Shown piece by piece: positions 41,763 to 50,826 of a stretch of DNA of 64,000 bases. Made by a program: the position numbers and the translations under genes. The notes under the pieces are model-generated. The model did no database searches, was not told the DNA's origin, and worked only from the letters and a program-made list of their open reading frames with translations. Numbering within the stretch: position 1 is the stretch's first letter; each line of letters opens with the position of its first letter. This stretch comes from Anaerolineae bacterium. Lineage in GTDB: Bacteria; Chloroflexota; Anaerolineae; 4572-78; J111. The DNA is taken from assembly GCA_022071955.1 (NCBI GenBank), contig JAJVIM010000015.1, positions 62,001-126,000 of the forward strand, written 5' to 3'.

Positions 41763-43876
41763 CAGTCTGGCTCAACGCGGACAGTAACCGGCAGCGTGAA
41801 ATCATCCACCGCGACGGGCGGCGACAGCAGCGGCGCGCGTTGGCCGCTGGCGGACTGGTACCAGCCCAGCCGCAGGTGGTGGTCGCCGGGCGGTGTGCCG
41901 GGCGGCAGGACGAGCGTGTATTTATCGACGACCTGCTCGCCGGGCGACCAATCGGTGACGGGGTAGGTGCCCCACACCGGCGGGTTATCCTGGCTGGTGC
42001 GGACAAAGCCGTCGGCAGCAACCAGATGGACAAACACGGTGTACGGTTCGGCCGGCGGGCGGCCTGCCTGCCAGTAGAGCGACAGGGTAAACCTGTCTTC
42101 CGGTTTGAGGGTGAGCAGGTACGAGCCATCGGCCTGCGGGGTGAGGCGGGACTGGCCGCGCTTGTCGAGCACCTGAAAGCCGCGCAGGTGGATGCCGTGG
42201 CCAAACTGCGCCGGCTGGGCGATGATTTGCTCATCGATAGCGGCCGGGCTGAGATAGAGATTGAGGTTGTAGGTGGGGAAGAAAATCTGGTCGATGCGGT
42301 CGGTGTGGCGGTCGAGCCAGTTGAGCACCTCGCCGTGTTCGTCAAAGCCCTGATTCAGCAGCGGCAAAAACCAGATGCGGCGGTAAGCGCTGGCAATTTG
42401 CCCGGTTTGCTCGATGAGCTGGGCGGCGGACAGGTCGCGCTCGGCGGGGACAACGTAAAACGGCAGGCCATCTGGGCTGTAATAACTGACCGACGCCTCG
42501 GGAAAGTTGGTCAGCATTACATCGCCGGGCTGGGCTTTGCTTTGCACGTAATCGTGGTACAGCCGCCACGGCGGCGCTTTGGCGTAGGCCGGGTCGGTGT
42601 GGTAGTTGGCAATGGCGATGACGTTGGCAAGCAAAAGCATCGCCAGGGTGAGAAATGCAAAAATTCGTAACGCGTAATGCGTAATGCGTAATGCGTAATG
42701 CGTAATGCGTAATTCCAAAATCGACAGGATTCCCACGGCCAGCAGCAGCAGAAAGGCGGGCTGGGCCTGAATGAGAAATCGTTCTTTAAAAAAGGGGCGG
42801 TCAATGGACATCACCACCACGCCGAGCGTGGGTGCGGCAAAGAACAGTAGCCAAAACGTGCCGGCGGTGAATTTTTTGCGCACCAGAGCCACCGCACCCG
42901 CAACCCAAACCGGCAGCAGCAGCAAACTGAGCGCGTCGGCCCAGCCCGAGTTTAGCGTGAAGCCGGTGAGCAGCGCCGAGGCGGCTCGCTGAAGGATTTC
43001 CGGCAGGGGGATAACCGCCACGCCGCCGCCGGCTTCGCCGCCGGCAAAGCCGTAGGCCAGGCTGAGGCCGGGGATAATGGCCAGCCCAATGGCCAGTTGA
43101 GCGACGAGCCAGGGCCATTTTTCGGCCCAAAATTTTTTGGCGTTGACCAGCACAAACAATCCCTGAAAAGCGATCAGAAAGATGGTGTAGTAGTGGGTGT
43201 AAAGCGAGGCTACGGTGAGCAGCACGTAAATGAGCCAGGGAATGAATTTTTGATTTTGGAGAGTCTGCCCCGCCGTACCGGGCATTTTTGATTTTGGATT
43301 GCGGGTGGCGGGTAGCGAGTGGCGAGTGGCGAGTGGCGAATTATGTTCTGGGATCTGGAGTCTGGAATCTGGAATCTGTTTTGTTAATGCTGCCCACAGT
43401 GCCCAACTGGAGAGCAGCCCCAGCAGGGTAAAGAGCGAGTAGGCGCGAATATCCTGCGCCAGCCAGATTTGCAGCGGATTGACGGCCAGCAGCAATGCGG
43501 CCAGCAGGCTCAGAGCGACGCTGCGCAGAGTCAAGTTTGCCAGCCGGTAGAGTGCGGCCACAGCCAGCACGCTGGTCAGTACGCCGGCAAAGCGCATCAC
43601 CCATGCGCCGTCGCCGAGAGCGGCTTGCCAGGGGTGGAGCAGGGCGTAATAAAGCGGCGGATGGGGGTCGGTTATGCGGGCCAGCTCCCACAATTCAGAC
43701 AGGGGCAGGGCGGAATAAAGCACGGTCGCTGCTTCGTCACCGCGCAGGGATTGGGCATCGAGCTGGAAGAGTCGCAGGGCCAGCGCCAGCAGCAGCACCG
43801 GCAGGATAATCAGGCGCAGATATTGTTTTAGGGGGCGTAAAGCGGCGGCCATTTGGGGCAAAAACTGAGCGATCAA
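41762..43876 (-). CDS. GT39-family membrane glycosyltransferase with one C-terminal beta module
   Basis: The 704-residue protein has the GT39/ArnT opening: LDAQSLRGDEAATVLYSA with the catalytic acidic pair, then DPHPPLYYALLHPW. About 10-11 membrane segments reach residue 400. The C-terminal outside part includes one copy of the cluster's beta module (YTVFVHLVAADG, WSPGEQVVDKYTL, GWYQSASGQR). In-frame repeats occur at 42666-42714 and 43241-43380. It overlaps the next gene start by one base. Probable transfer of a sugar from polyprenyl phosphate to a surface acceptor. Confidence 0.88.
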   Translation of the reverse strand: MIAQFLPQMAAALRPLKQYLRLIILPVLLLALALRLFQLDAQSLRGDEAATVLYSALPLSELWELARITDPHPPLYYALLHPWQAALGDGAWVMRFAGVLTSVLAVAALYRLANLTLRSVALSLLAALLLAVNPLQIWLAQDIRAYSLFTLLGLLSSWALWAALTKQIPDSRLQIPEHNSPLATRHSLPATRNPKSKMPGTAGQTLQNQKFIPWLIYVLLTVASLYTHYYTIFLIAFQGLFVLVNAKKFWAEKWPWLVAQLAIGLAIIPGLSLAYGFAGGEAGGGVAVIPLPEILQRAASALLTGFTLNSGWADALSLLLLPVWVAGAVALVRKKFTAGTFWLLFFAAPTLGVVVMSIDRPFFKERFLIQAQPAFLLLLAVGILSILELRITHYALRITHYALRIFAFLTLAMLLLANVIAIANYHTDPAYAKAPPWRLYHDYVQSKAQPGDVMLTNFPEASVSYYSPDGLPFYVVPAERDLSAAQLIEQTGQIASAYRRIWFLPLLNQGFDEHGEVLNWLDRHTDRIDQIFFPTYNLNLYLSPAAIDEQIIAQPAQFGHGIHLRGFQVLDKRGQSRLTPQADGSYLLTLKPEDRFTLSLYWQAGRPPAEPYTVFVHLVAADGFVRTSQDNPPVWGTYPVTDWSPGEQVVDKYTLVLPPGTPPGDHHLRLGWYQSASGQRAPLLSPPVAVDDFTLPVTVRVEPD
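42666..42714. repeat. In-frame heptamer array CGTAATG x7
   Basis: Seven units of CGTAATG (first CGTAACG, last CGTAATT) in 49 bp. On the minus strand they encode the seven-residue periodic peptide LRITHYALRITHYALRI inside a predicted membrane protein. Confidence 0.9.
43241..43380. repeat. In-frame insert: MPGTAGQ block (copy 2) plus heptamers
   Basis: The 25-base core is at 43261-43285, flanked by TTTTGAT-type units, then GCGAGTG and TCTGGAA-type heptamers. The encoded stretch is polar (IPDSRLQIPEHNSPLATRHS and onward) and lies between two membrane helices. Confidence 0.8.
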
Positions 43877-43949
43877 AATCAGACACCTCGGGGTTGAATG
43901 ATAATCGGATCGAGATGTTTGACAAAATTTTGTGGCGAAATTTTTTGAC

Positions 43950-44726
43950 TCAGGCGCCGTCGGCTTCGGTGGATTTTAACACTTCTTCGGCCAGTTTTTT
44001 GTAGGCACGCGCCCCTTTGTGGTTGCCAGCGTAATCGATCATTGCTTTGTGGGCTACGGACGCTTCGGCAAAGCGAATGCTGTTGTAAATAACAATTTCA
44101 AATACTTTGTCGCCGTAAAGCTCGCGCAGCTCGTCCAGCACTTCGCGGGAGTGAACCGTACCGGTGGAGTACATTGTGGCCAAAATGCCCAGCAGTTCCA
44201 GGTTGGGGTTGAGGCGGTCACGGGTGCGGTTGATGCTGTCGAGCAGCATTTTGATAACGCGGATGGCAAAAAATTCGCACTGCATGGGCACAATAACGCC
44301 GGTACTGGCGCAGAGGGCGTTCACCGTAAGCAGGCTCAGGCTGGGCGGGCAGTCGATTAAAATGTAATCGTACCAGTTGTCCAGGGGTTCAATGGCCCGG
44401 CGCAGCACCAATTCGCGTCGAATTTCCGGGATCAGCTCAATTTCGGCGGCGGCCAGATCGTTGTCGGCCGGAATCACATCCAGGTAGGCCTGCACCGGAG
44501 TAACGGCCCGGTTAACGGGGACGTGCTCATTCATAATCACTTCGTAGATGGTGTGTTCCGGTTCGCCGGGTTTAATGCCCAACCCGGCCGAGAGCGCGCC
44601 CTGCGGGTCAAGGTCTACCAGCAGGATTTTCTTTTTCATGTGAGCCAGGGCAACACCCAAATTGATGGTGGTGGTGGTTTTTCCGACACCGCCTTTTTGG
44701 TTGGCAATAGAGATGATGTGCGTCAT
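43950..44726 (-). CDS. ParA/Soj-type ATPase
   Basis: The 258-residue protein has the deviant Walker A ANQKGGVGKTTTT (residues 8-20), Walker A' DLDPQGALSAGLG, and Walker B LIDCPPSLSLL. It matches chromosome or plasmid partition ATPases (ParA/Soj) and related positioning ATPases. No ParB/Spo0J gene is adjacent. It directly follows the second ATPase on the same strand and ends just before the glycosyltransferase block. Confidence 0.93.
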   Translation of the reverse strand: MTHIISIANQKGGVGKTTTTINLGVALAHMKKKILLVDLDPQGALSAGLGIKPGEPEHTIYEVIMNEHVPVNRAVTPVQAYLDVIPADNDLAAAEIELIPEIRRELVLRRAIEPLDNWYDYILIDCPPSLSLLTVNALCASTGVIVPMQCEFFAIRVIKMLLDSINRTRDRLNPNLELLGILATMYSTGTVHSREVLDELRELYGDKVFEIVIYNSIRFAEASVAHKAMIDYAGNHKGARAYKKLAEEVLKSTEADGA

Positions 44727-45530
44727 TTATCCTCCCTGGACTTCCCCGGCGACAGTGTCGGGGTTTGGTTTGGCATTGTTGGTTGACAGCGGCGGCATTT
44801 CGGCCACCGTTTCCGTGAGCCGGGCGTAATCAACCGCGCCCCGGCTGCGCGGGGCATATTCAAAAATAGTTTTGCCATAACCGGGCGCTTCTGAAAGCTG
44901 GGTATCTACCCGGATGGGTTTGGCCACTCTCGGCCCCAAATCTTTGAGCAGCCGGACCACCTGCTTGCTCACCCGCCGCCGCGAGTCGTACATGGTTGGG
45001 ACAATCAACCGGATTTCGGCGCTTTTGCCCAGCACCCGGCTGATGTCTTTGAGGTAGTTGATAAATTGGGCGGCGCCGGCCATCGCCAGCATTTCCATTG
45101 AGACCGGGATGATCACTTCATCGACATAAACAATGGCGTTGATGGTGAGCAACGACAGCGACGGCGCGCAATCGAGCAACTGGTAATCGTAGCCCTCCAG
45201 GCCGGCAAACAACTCCTCAAAAATCTCCTCGCGGGCCATTTCCAGCACCATCCGCTGTTGAGCCTTAAAAAGTTTGAGGCTGCTGGGCAGCAAATCCAGA
45301 TTTTTTCGGGCCTCAAGAATAACGTCACTGGCGTTGGCTTTGCGAATCAGCACGTCGGCCAGGCAATCTTTGTAATCTTTTACCCCCAAAGCAACGGCCA
45401 GGTTAGCCTGGGTATCGGTATCTATTAGCAAAACCTTGTGCCCGCGCAGGGCCAGCGCTGCCCCCAAATTGACACAGGTGGTGGTTTTTCCAATTCCACC
45501 TTTAAAGCCCACAATCGCAATTTTGCGCAT
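44727..45530 (-). CDS. ParA/MinD-type ATPase (second, divergent paralogue)
   Basis: The 267-residue protein has GFKGGIGKTTTC for Walker A, LIDTDTQANLAVALG and LLDCAPSLSLL. It shares the fold with the next gene but only modest sequence; the C-terminus is a variable acidic tail. It is first in the pair and driven by the promoter at 45651-45679, with a strong GAGGAGG in the leader further upstream. Two different ParA-type proteins in tandem without ParB suggests a positioning system other than plain chromosome partition; this is inference. Confidence 0.93.
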   Translation of the reverse strand: MRKIAIVGFKGGIGKTTTCVNLGAALALRGHKVLLIDTDTQANLAVALGVKDYKDCLADVLIRKANASDVILEARKNLDLLPSSLKLFKAQQRMVLEMAREEIFEELFAGLEGYDYQLLDCAPSLSLLTINAIVYVDEVIIPVSMEMLAMAGAAQFINYLKDISRVLGKSAEIRLIVPTMYDSRRRVSKQVVRLLKDLGPRVAKPIRVDTQLSEAPGYGKTIFEYAPRSRGAVDYARLTETVAEMPPLSTNNAKPNPDTVAGEVQGG

Positions 45531-45650
45531 TCCAATTTCCTTTGTGGCGTCCCGAGCGGGTGCAAATGGTAAATTTTCCGGCTTCTTAATTTCACCTCCT
45601 CGGGGTGTTAAGTGTTTACATCTGGAATTTAATGTACGCAGTTATGGTTA

Positions 45651-45679
45651 AGTATATCGTCACTTTAGGTTATGGTCAA
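45651..45679 (-). promoter_or_regulatory. Promoter of the tandem ParA-type genes
   Basis: On the minus strand TTGACC (45674-45679), 17-bp spacer, TATACT (45651-45656). The leader is about 115 bases. Confidence 0.7.
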
Positions 45680-45704
45680 ATGAAATTTTAATGTTTACAT
45701 AAAA

Positions 45705-48299
45705 CTACGGCCCTGTTGACAACGGTTGCGGCAGCAACCAGCGGTCATCTGGCGCGGGCGAACCATCCGGCAGGCTGAGCGGTAACCGCTGGCCGGTGGG
45801 TTGATGGTACCAGCCCAGCGCCAGCCGATAGCTGCCGGGCGGTAAATTGGCGGGCAGGGGCAGGGTGTGCGGATCGAGGATGCGCTCGCCGGGCGACCAG
45901 ATGCTGGTGGGGTAGCTGCCCGCCAGCGGCGGCGAGTCGCTGCCGTCGAGCTGATTACCGGCTTCATCGAGCAGGTGGATAAACACAGTGTAATCCTGCG
46001 TCGGGGTTGTTTGCGCCTGCCACAGCAGCTCCAACTGGACCGGCCCGCCGGGCGTGAGCGAAGCCGGTTCCAGCCGGTAGCCCAGCAGTTCAATTTCATT
46101 GCCAAAAACGGGCGGATCGGGCAGGAGTGGCGGCAGTTTGGCGGGCGGCGGCAGGGGCACTTTGAGCGGGCCGATAAAAAAGGTGTCCGGCGAATCGCTG
46201 TGACCGCCGGTCAGCGGCCAGCGTTGGCCGGCAGCGGGATCATACACCGAAATTGCCAGCCGGTAGCGGCCGGGCGGCAGCGCGTTGTCAAGTTGCACTT
46301 GATGCTGGGCAGCAATCCGGTCGAGACCGGGCCGCCACCACGAGGTAGGGTAGGCCCAGCCGGTGGGCCGGCCGTCGCCGTTGCCCCAGGCGCGCTGGTT
46401 GTCATCTACCAGCCGCACCAGCACTTCAACTTCGTCGCGCACGGGCTGGTTGGCCTGCCAAAAAAGCGTTACCGGCAACGCGCCCGGCGAATTGATAATT
46501 TGAGGATAGGTAGCGCCGGTCAGCTCAAACGCGCCAAAAGACGCCTCAAACACATCCGTTACGCCCTGAATGTAAGGGGCCGGGTTTTGGGCCAGCGGCG
46601 CCAGCCGGGCGGCGGGTTCATTGCTGAAAGGAATGAGGATAGTTTGAGCAGAGTCGCTGGCCAGCGCGGACTGGATGAGCTGCTGCCCAAACGGGTTGAG
46701 CGGCGGCAAAAGCGTCGCCCTGCCATTGAACAGCCGCACCCAGGCAGCGTCGGCGGCGTTTTTCTCCGGGGCAATAACGATGGCGTTGGGAGCCGGCGTC
46801 ACGGTAGTGCGAGCTTCGCGCTTAAATGGGCCGCTCAGATAGTACAGCAGCGGGGAATCACCAAAACGCGCCAATGGCAGATAGACCGCGGTTGAGTCAT
46901 CGGCATGAGCCAGCACCGCATCTCTAATGGCGATGGCCCCGTAATCGTACACGCCGCGCGTGTCTTGCCGGGCCGTCCAATCGATAAAATAGGCGCGAAA
47001 CAGGCCGGGCAGCGGCAGCAAAATGAGCAGGATGGGCAACAGATGAAACGCAAACTGTAATCCGTAACTTTGGAAACGGGGCGGCAGTTTTTTTGATAAT
47101 TGATCAGTGATAATTGGTAATTGAACCAGCCCCAGCGCTACCAAAATTGCCGTAGCCGGCAGGGCGGCGATCATGCGCAGCGGGTGCGGCGCTTCGATGG
47201 CGATGACGGAGGGGGCAATGCCGATGAGCCACCACAAGGCCACCAGCCGGTAAAACAGGTTGCGCCAGTTTTTGAGCGCGAGGGCCAGCCCCAGCAGCAA
47301 AAACGGAGCCAGCAGCGGCGACAGGCCGGGATAACCCGGCAAGCCAAAAATGGGATTGGGGCTGCCGGCGCAGCAGAAAAAGCCGGCCACGCGCAGCGCG
47401 TTGTGCCCAATCTCGGCGGCGATGGCGGCCGGCGTATTAAGAAAATTCCAAACCATCACCGAGCCGGCGCGCTCGGTGAATTGGGCCGGGTGGGTGAGCA
47501 GATACCAGCCCATCGGCGCAAAAACCACACCCGCGGCGGCAGCAAAAAGGAGCAGGCCGAAGAATTTTGAATTTTGAATTTTGAATTGCGAATGGCGGGC
47601 GGCGAGTGACGGGGTTGCTTGCGCCCCTGCCCCCTGACTCCTGATGAAAATTTCCGGCAATAGCGCCAGCAGCAAAATCAGCGGCAGCAGCCGGGCCGCG
47701 GAGTAGGTGTGGCCGGCCAACCCCAGCAGCGCCCCGCTGGCAATGAACCAGCCGCGCCCACCGCCGGCCCAGCCGCGCAGAAAAAACCAGAAGATGGGCA
47801 CGGCCAGCAGCGGCACCAGCACCGGCCGCTGGCCCAACCGGCTCACCTCGATGGCCCACGGCATGGTGGCCAGCGTCAGCGCGGCGAGAAGGGCGAAAAT
47901 TAATTGTGAATGGCGCCATTCGTAATTCGTAATTCGTAATTCGTAATTCGCTTTTCGTAAATCGTAAATGAAGGCAAAGAGCAGCACCACGTTGAGCAGG
48001 CTGGCTGTGGCGGTAACGGCGCGCAGAGCAAAGGGTGTGCTGCCAAACAGCCAGATCGAAGGGATGAGCATGTACATAAACATGGCTTCACGGCCGCCGT
48101 TGGTGGGGAAAAAGATAACCGGCCCGCCGCGCTGCATCAACCGCTCGGCATCGAGGCCGTTGATCGCCGGGTCAAAAAAAATGCCCAGCGGGTGGTCGGC
48201 CAGGCGGTAAAAACGGAAAAAGAAAGCAACCAGAATCACGGCCAGCACCGCCGGCCACAGATATTTTTGTTGAGCAGGGTTAACGGGTAGCCGGTTCAC
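45705..48299 (-). CDS. GT39-like membrane glycosyltransferase with two C-terminal beta modules
   Basis: The protein is about 864 residues from GTG 48299, which overlaps the upstream gene's end by 20 bases; the longer open frame would overlap by 98. It starts with a membrane helix, then FFDPAINGLDAERLM and NGGREAMFMYMLIPSIWLFG, a GT39-like first loop. About ten membrane segments follow, then an outside C-terminus with two beta modules (DYTVFIHLLDEAG, YPTSIWSPGERIL, PPGSYRLALGWYHQPTG). In-frame repeats are at 47562-47609 and 47920-47947. Sugar and acceptor are unknown. Confidence 0.85.
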   Translation of the reverse strand: MNRLPVNPAQQKYLWPAVLAVILVAFFFRFYRLADHPLGIFFDPAINGLDAERLMQRGGPVIFFPTNGGREAMFMYMLIPSIWLFGSTPFALRAVTATASLLNVVLLFAFIYDLRKANYELRITNYEWRHSQLIFALLAALTLATMPWAIEVSRLGQRPVLVPLLAVPIFWFFLRGWAGGGRGWFIASGALLGLAGHTYSAARLLPLILLLALLPEIFIRSQGAGAQATPSLAARHSQFKIQNSKFFGLLLFAAAAGVVFAPMGWYLLTHPAQFTERAGSVMVWNFLNTPAAIAAEIGHNALRVAGFFCCAGSPNPIFGLPGYPGLSPLLAPFLLLGLALALKNWRNLFYRLVALWWLIGIAPSVIAIEAPHPLRMIAALPATAILVALGLVQLPIITDQLSKKLPPRFQSYGLQFAFHLLPILLILLPLPGLFRAYFIDWTARQDTRGVYDYGAIAIRDAVLAHADDSTAVYLPLARFGDSPLLYYLSGPFKREARTTVTPAPNAIVIAPEKNAADAAWVRLFNGRATLLPPLNPFGQQLIQSALASDSAQTILIPFSNEPAARLAPLAQNPAPYIQGVTDVFEASFGAFELTGATYPQIINSPGALPVTLFWQANQPVRDEVEVLVRLVDDNQRAWGNGDGRPTGWAYPTSWWRPGLDRIAAQHQVQLDNALPPGRYRLAISVYDPAAGQRWPLTGGHSDSPDTFFIGPLKVPLPPPAKLPPLLPDPPVFGNEIELLGYRLEPASLTPGGPVQLELLWQAQTTPTQDYTVFIHLLDEAGNQLDGSDSPPLAGSYPTSIWSPGERILDPHTLPLPANLPPGSYRLALGWYHQPTGQRLPLSLPDGSPAPDDRWLLPQPLSTGP
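47562..47609. repeat. In-frame heptamer repeats (ATTTTGA and relatives)
   Basis: Repeated ATTTTGA, then GCGAATG/GCGAGTG-type units, encoding a stretch RHSQFKIQNSKFF in a loop of the membrane glycosyltransferase. Confidence 0.75.
47920..47947. repeat. In-frame heptamer array TCGTAAT x4
   Basis: Four perfect TCGTAAT units; minus-strand translation gives NYELRITNYE, again in a loop between membrane helices. Confidence 0.85.
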
Positions 48300-50733
48300 G
48301 GGATTGACCTCGCACAGTAAAGATAATGAGCAGCAGGCTGATGGCTGCCAGCGTAACGCCGCTAACCGCCGCGCCAACGGTGAAACTCAACGGCCGGAAA
48401 CGCAGTTCAACCGTGTGCTCGCCAGCGGGCACGGGCACGGCTCGCAGCACAAAATCGGCGCGCAGCACGGGGGCCGGCTGGCCATCGACTGTAGCCTGCC
48501 AGCCGGGGTAATCCGGCTCGCTGAGCAGCAGCAAGGCCGGGGCGGGGACAGAAATTTGGTAAATGAGATGATCTGGCGCATTGAATTGTGAATTGCCCAT
48601 AGGGGGCCTTCGGCTCTGAATTATAAATTGCGAAGGATTAACGGATTCGCTATTCGCAAATTCGCTATTCTCTGCCAGCAGGGCGACGTGCCAGCGGTCA
48701 AAATTGGGATCGGCGATTTTTTGCAGGCTGGTGGCATCATCGGCCACTTCGGCGCGGCTGACTAACCAGGCGCGGGGGCCAACCGAATTGAGCCGGTGGA
48801 CGTAAGTTGCGCCATCGGCGGCCGGTTCCTGATAAATAATGGTCGAGGGTACGTACAACTCCTGCCGCCAGGTGATCACATACTTCACGTTCAGCAGCTC
48901 CCACGTGCGCTCGATGGGCATGGGCGGAGCCAGAAATTGATCGTAGCGAGCCGGGCGGAGCGGGCTGGCCCCCCACAAATCTTCCAGCTCAAACGGCACG
49001 CCGTAATTATCGTACAGCCGAAACTCGTTGTACACCCGGAATGGCTCGTCCGGCGATTGGGCGGCATCGGCTTTGATAGCCTGTACGACGGCGGGTATTT
49101 GGGTGTGCCACTCCGGCGGCTGGGGGTAGAGGTTGGTCTGCCAGTTAACGCTGAACAGATCGAAGCAGATCAGCCCGCTCACCAGCACGGCCAGCGCCCC
49201 GCCGGGTAATCGCGGCGCAAACAGCCACACCAGCCCGGCCAGCGCCGCTACCAGCGTCAGCCGCGTGGCCGCGCCGAGCAGTCCGTAAAATGGGCTGGCG
49301 GGCGTCCAGCCGGTGTTGGTCAAGCCAAAAAAGAAGGCCAGGGTAAGCAGGAGGGCAAACAGGAGCAGGTAGCGCGTAATTTTCAACAGCGACGGCAAAT
49401 TTCGATTTACGGGAAGCGTTTTTTTTGATAATTGATGATTGATCATTGATAATTGTTTGAAGCCGTACCCGGCCAGCAGCGACAGGCTGAAGGCCACCGC
49501 CAGCGCCCAGCGTTCCTGCCCGCGAAAAATTGAAAAACCGGGCCCGCTCAAGTAAAGCGGGCTGTACAAAAACGTGTTGCCGCCCAGCGAAATCAGCAGC
49601 CCCAGCCCGGCCACCAGCGCCCAAAAAACGGCGTGGCGAGTGGGCGCGGTCAGCACGCCCCAGCCGGCCAGCAGCAGTCCCACCACGCCCACGTACAGCG
49701 GCGAGTAAACGCTCACTTGCCCCGGCAGCAGCAGCTGAATGAGATCGATCAGCGGAAAGCCGCCAGACATTTTGGCGTAAGTGCCTTCGGCGCGGACGGA
49801 GTGGAGGGTGTATTCGGCGGCGGGGATAAATTGGATGGCCGCCAGCCCCAGCGCAATCAGCAGAAATATGAGCAGGGGGGCAAACCAGGCTGAAAGGCGA
49901 AGGATGAAGGATGAAGGATGAAGGATGAAGAGTTTTGAGTTTTGAGTTTTGAGTGGGTTGTAATGGTCTTGTTTGCGGCTTTGCGACTCTGCGACTTTGC
50001 GACTCTGTGTGTCCCAGCTTAAAAAGAGCAGGTAAGCGCTGCTGAGGTAGCCCACAATCAAATAGCTCTGCGGGTGGCCGGCCAGCAGGGCAATGCCAAA
50101 GGCCGTACCGGCTAAAATTAAGGATGAAGGATGACCCCCTTTCAGGGGGCAGGGGGTGAAGGATGAGATTTTTTGTCCGGTGCGAGTGATAGCAAACGCA
50201 TGATGAATAAAAAAGAGGATGAGCGGCAGCCAGACATCCACTTCCAGCACAGCCAGTTGCTGGCTGGGGTAACCTGTCAGATAACCGCCAAACGTCCACA
50301 CCAGCGCGGCGATAGCGCCGGCGGGCCGGCTGCCGGTGACATCGCGGGCAAACAGGTACATAAACAGCGCCGCCAGCCAAAAATGGAAGATGGCTTCCAG
50401 TTCCAGAGCAAAGGCCGAAAAACCCCACGGTGCAGACAGGGCCAGCGTCAGCAGGCTGAACGGGTACAGCACCGCCGATTGGACATCGGCCCAAAAAGGT
50501 GCGCCGGCAAAAGTGTACGGATTCCACAGCGGCAGCCGGCCGGCGCTCAGTTCGCGGGCCTCAAAGGTGGTAAAGGCCCAAAACTGGTCATAAAAATCAC
50601 CGGGGGGAAAGGATTGGCGGTCGGCCGGGTTGGGGGTGAGGATGCGCCAGAAAAAGAGCGCCACCAGCGCGGCAAAACTCAAAATGATGATCCAGTCAAC
50701 GCGAGTCCAGCGTTTCAAAGCGGCGCACCTCAA
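48280..50733 (-). CDS. YfhO-like large membrane protein
   Basis: The 817-residue protein matches YfhO-type proteins: an early loop PGDFYDQFWAF ... LPLWNPYTFAGAPFWADVQSAVLYP, about 12 membrane segments, and a C-terminal outside domain ending in PDYPGWQATVDGQPAPVL and a last membrane helix. YfhO is needed for lipoteichoic-acid glycosylation in some Firmicutes. It is the only one of the six large proteins without the shared beta module. In-frame repeat inserts are at 48580-48671, 49900-50008 and 50119-50172. It heads the pair with the 45705 gene. Confidence 0.88.
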   Translation of the reverse strand: MRCAALKRWTRVDWIIILSFAALVALFFWRILTPNPADRQSFPPGDFYDQFWAFTTFEARELSAGRLPLWNPYTFAGAPFWADVQSAVLYPFSLLTLALSAPWGFSAFALELEAIFHFWLAALFMYLFARDVTGSRPAGAIAALVWTFGGYLTGYPSQQLAVLEVDVWLPLILFFIHHAFAITRTGQKISSFTPCPLKGGHPSSLILAGTAFGIALLAGHPQSYLIVGYLSSAYLLFLSWDTQSRKVAESQSRKQDHYNPLKTQNSKLFILHPSSFILRLSAWFAPLLIFLLIALGLAAIQFIPAAEYTLHSVRAEGTYAKMSGGFPLIDLIQLLLPGQVSVYSPLYVGVVGLLLAGWGVLTAPTRHAVFWALVAGLGLLISLGGNTFLYSPLYLSGPGFSIFRGQERWALAVAFSLSLLAGYGFKQLSMINHQLSKKTLPVNRNLPSLLKITRYLLLFALLLTLAFFFGLTNTGWTPASPFYGLLGAATRLTLVAALAGLVWLFAPRLPGGALAVLVSGLICFDLFSVNWQTNLYPQPPEWHTQIPAVVQAIKADAAQSPDEPFRVYNEFRLYDNYGVPFELEDLWGASPLRPARYDQFLAPPMPIERTWELLNVKYVITWRQELYVPSTIIYQEPAADGATYVHRLNSVGPRAWLVSRAEVADDATSLQKIADPNFDRWHVALLAENSEFANSESVNPSQFIIQSRRPPMGNSQFNAPDHLIYQISVPAPALLLLSEPDYPGWQATVDGQPAPVLRADFVLRAVPVPAGEHTVELRFRPLSFTVGAAVSGVTLAAISLLLIIFTVRGQSREPATR
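48580..48671. repeat. In-frame repeat insert in the YfhO-like gene
   Basis: GAATTGT/GAATTGC and TTCGCTA/TTCGCAA-like units around a short GC-rich block. The encoded stretch is low complexity (ENSEFANSESVNPSQF). Confidence 0.7.
49900..50008. repeat. In-frame repeat insert in the YfhO-like gene
   Basis: Consecutive arrays of AGGATGA, GAGTTTT, and GCGACTCT/GCGACTTT-like units. They encode DTQSRKVAESQSRK and LFILHPSSFILRL on the minus strand, between membrane segments. Confidence 0.8.
50119..50172. repeat. In-frame repeat insert in the YfhO-like gene
   Basis: AGGATGA units flank a GC palindrome (CCCCCT-TTC-AGGGGG); encoded peptide SSFTPCPLKGGHPSSLIL. Confidence 0.7.
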
Positions 50734-50826
50734 AGTTGGGTGAGTTGGGTGAGAAGAATGAGTTGGGTGAGCTTTTGGCTTTTTAACTCACCTAACCCAC
50801 CACACTCACCCAACCCACTAACTTTC

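Noticed and set aside
48300-48377. N-terminal extension of the gene at 45705
   Set aside because: It overlaps the YfhO-like gene by 98 bp and is not membrane-like; GTG 48299 gives an ordinary small overlap.
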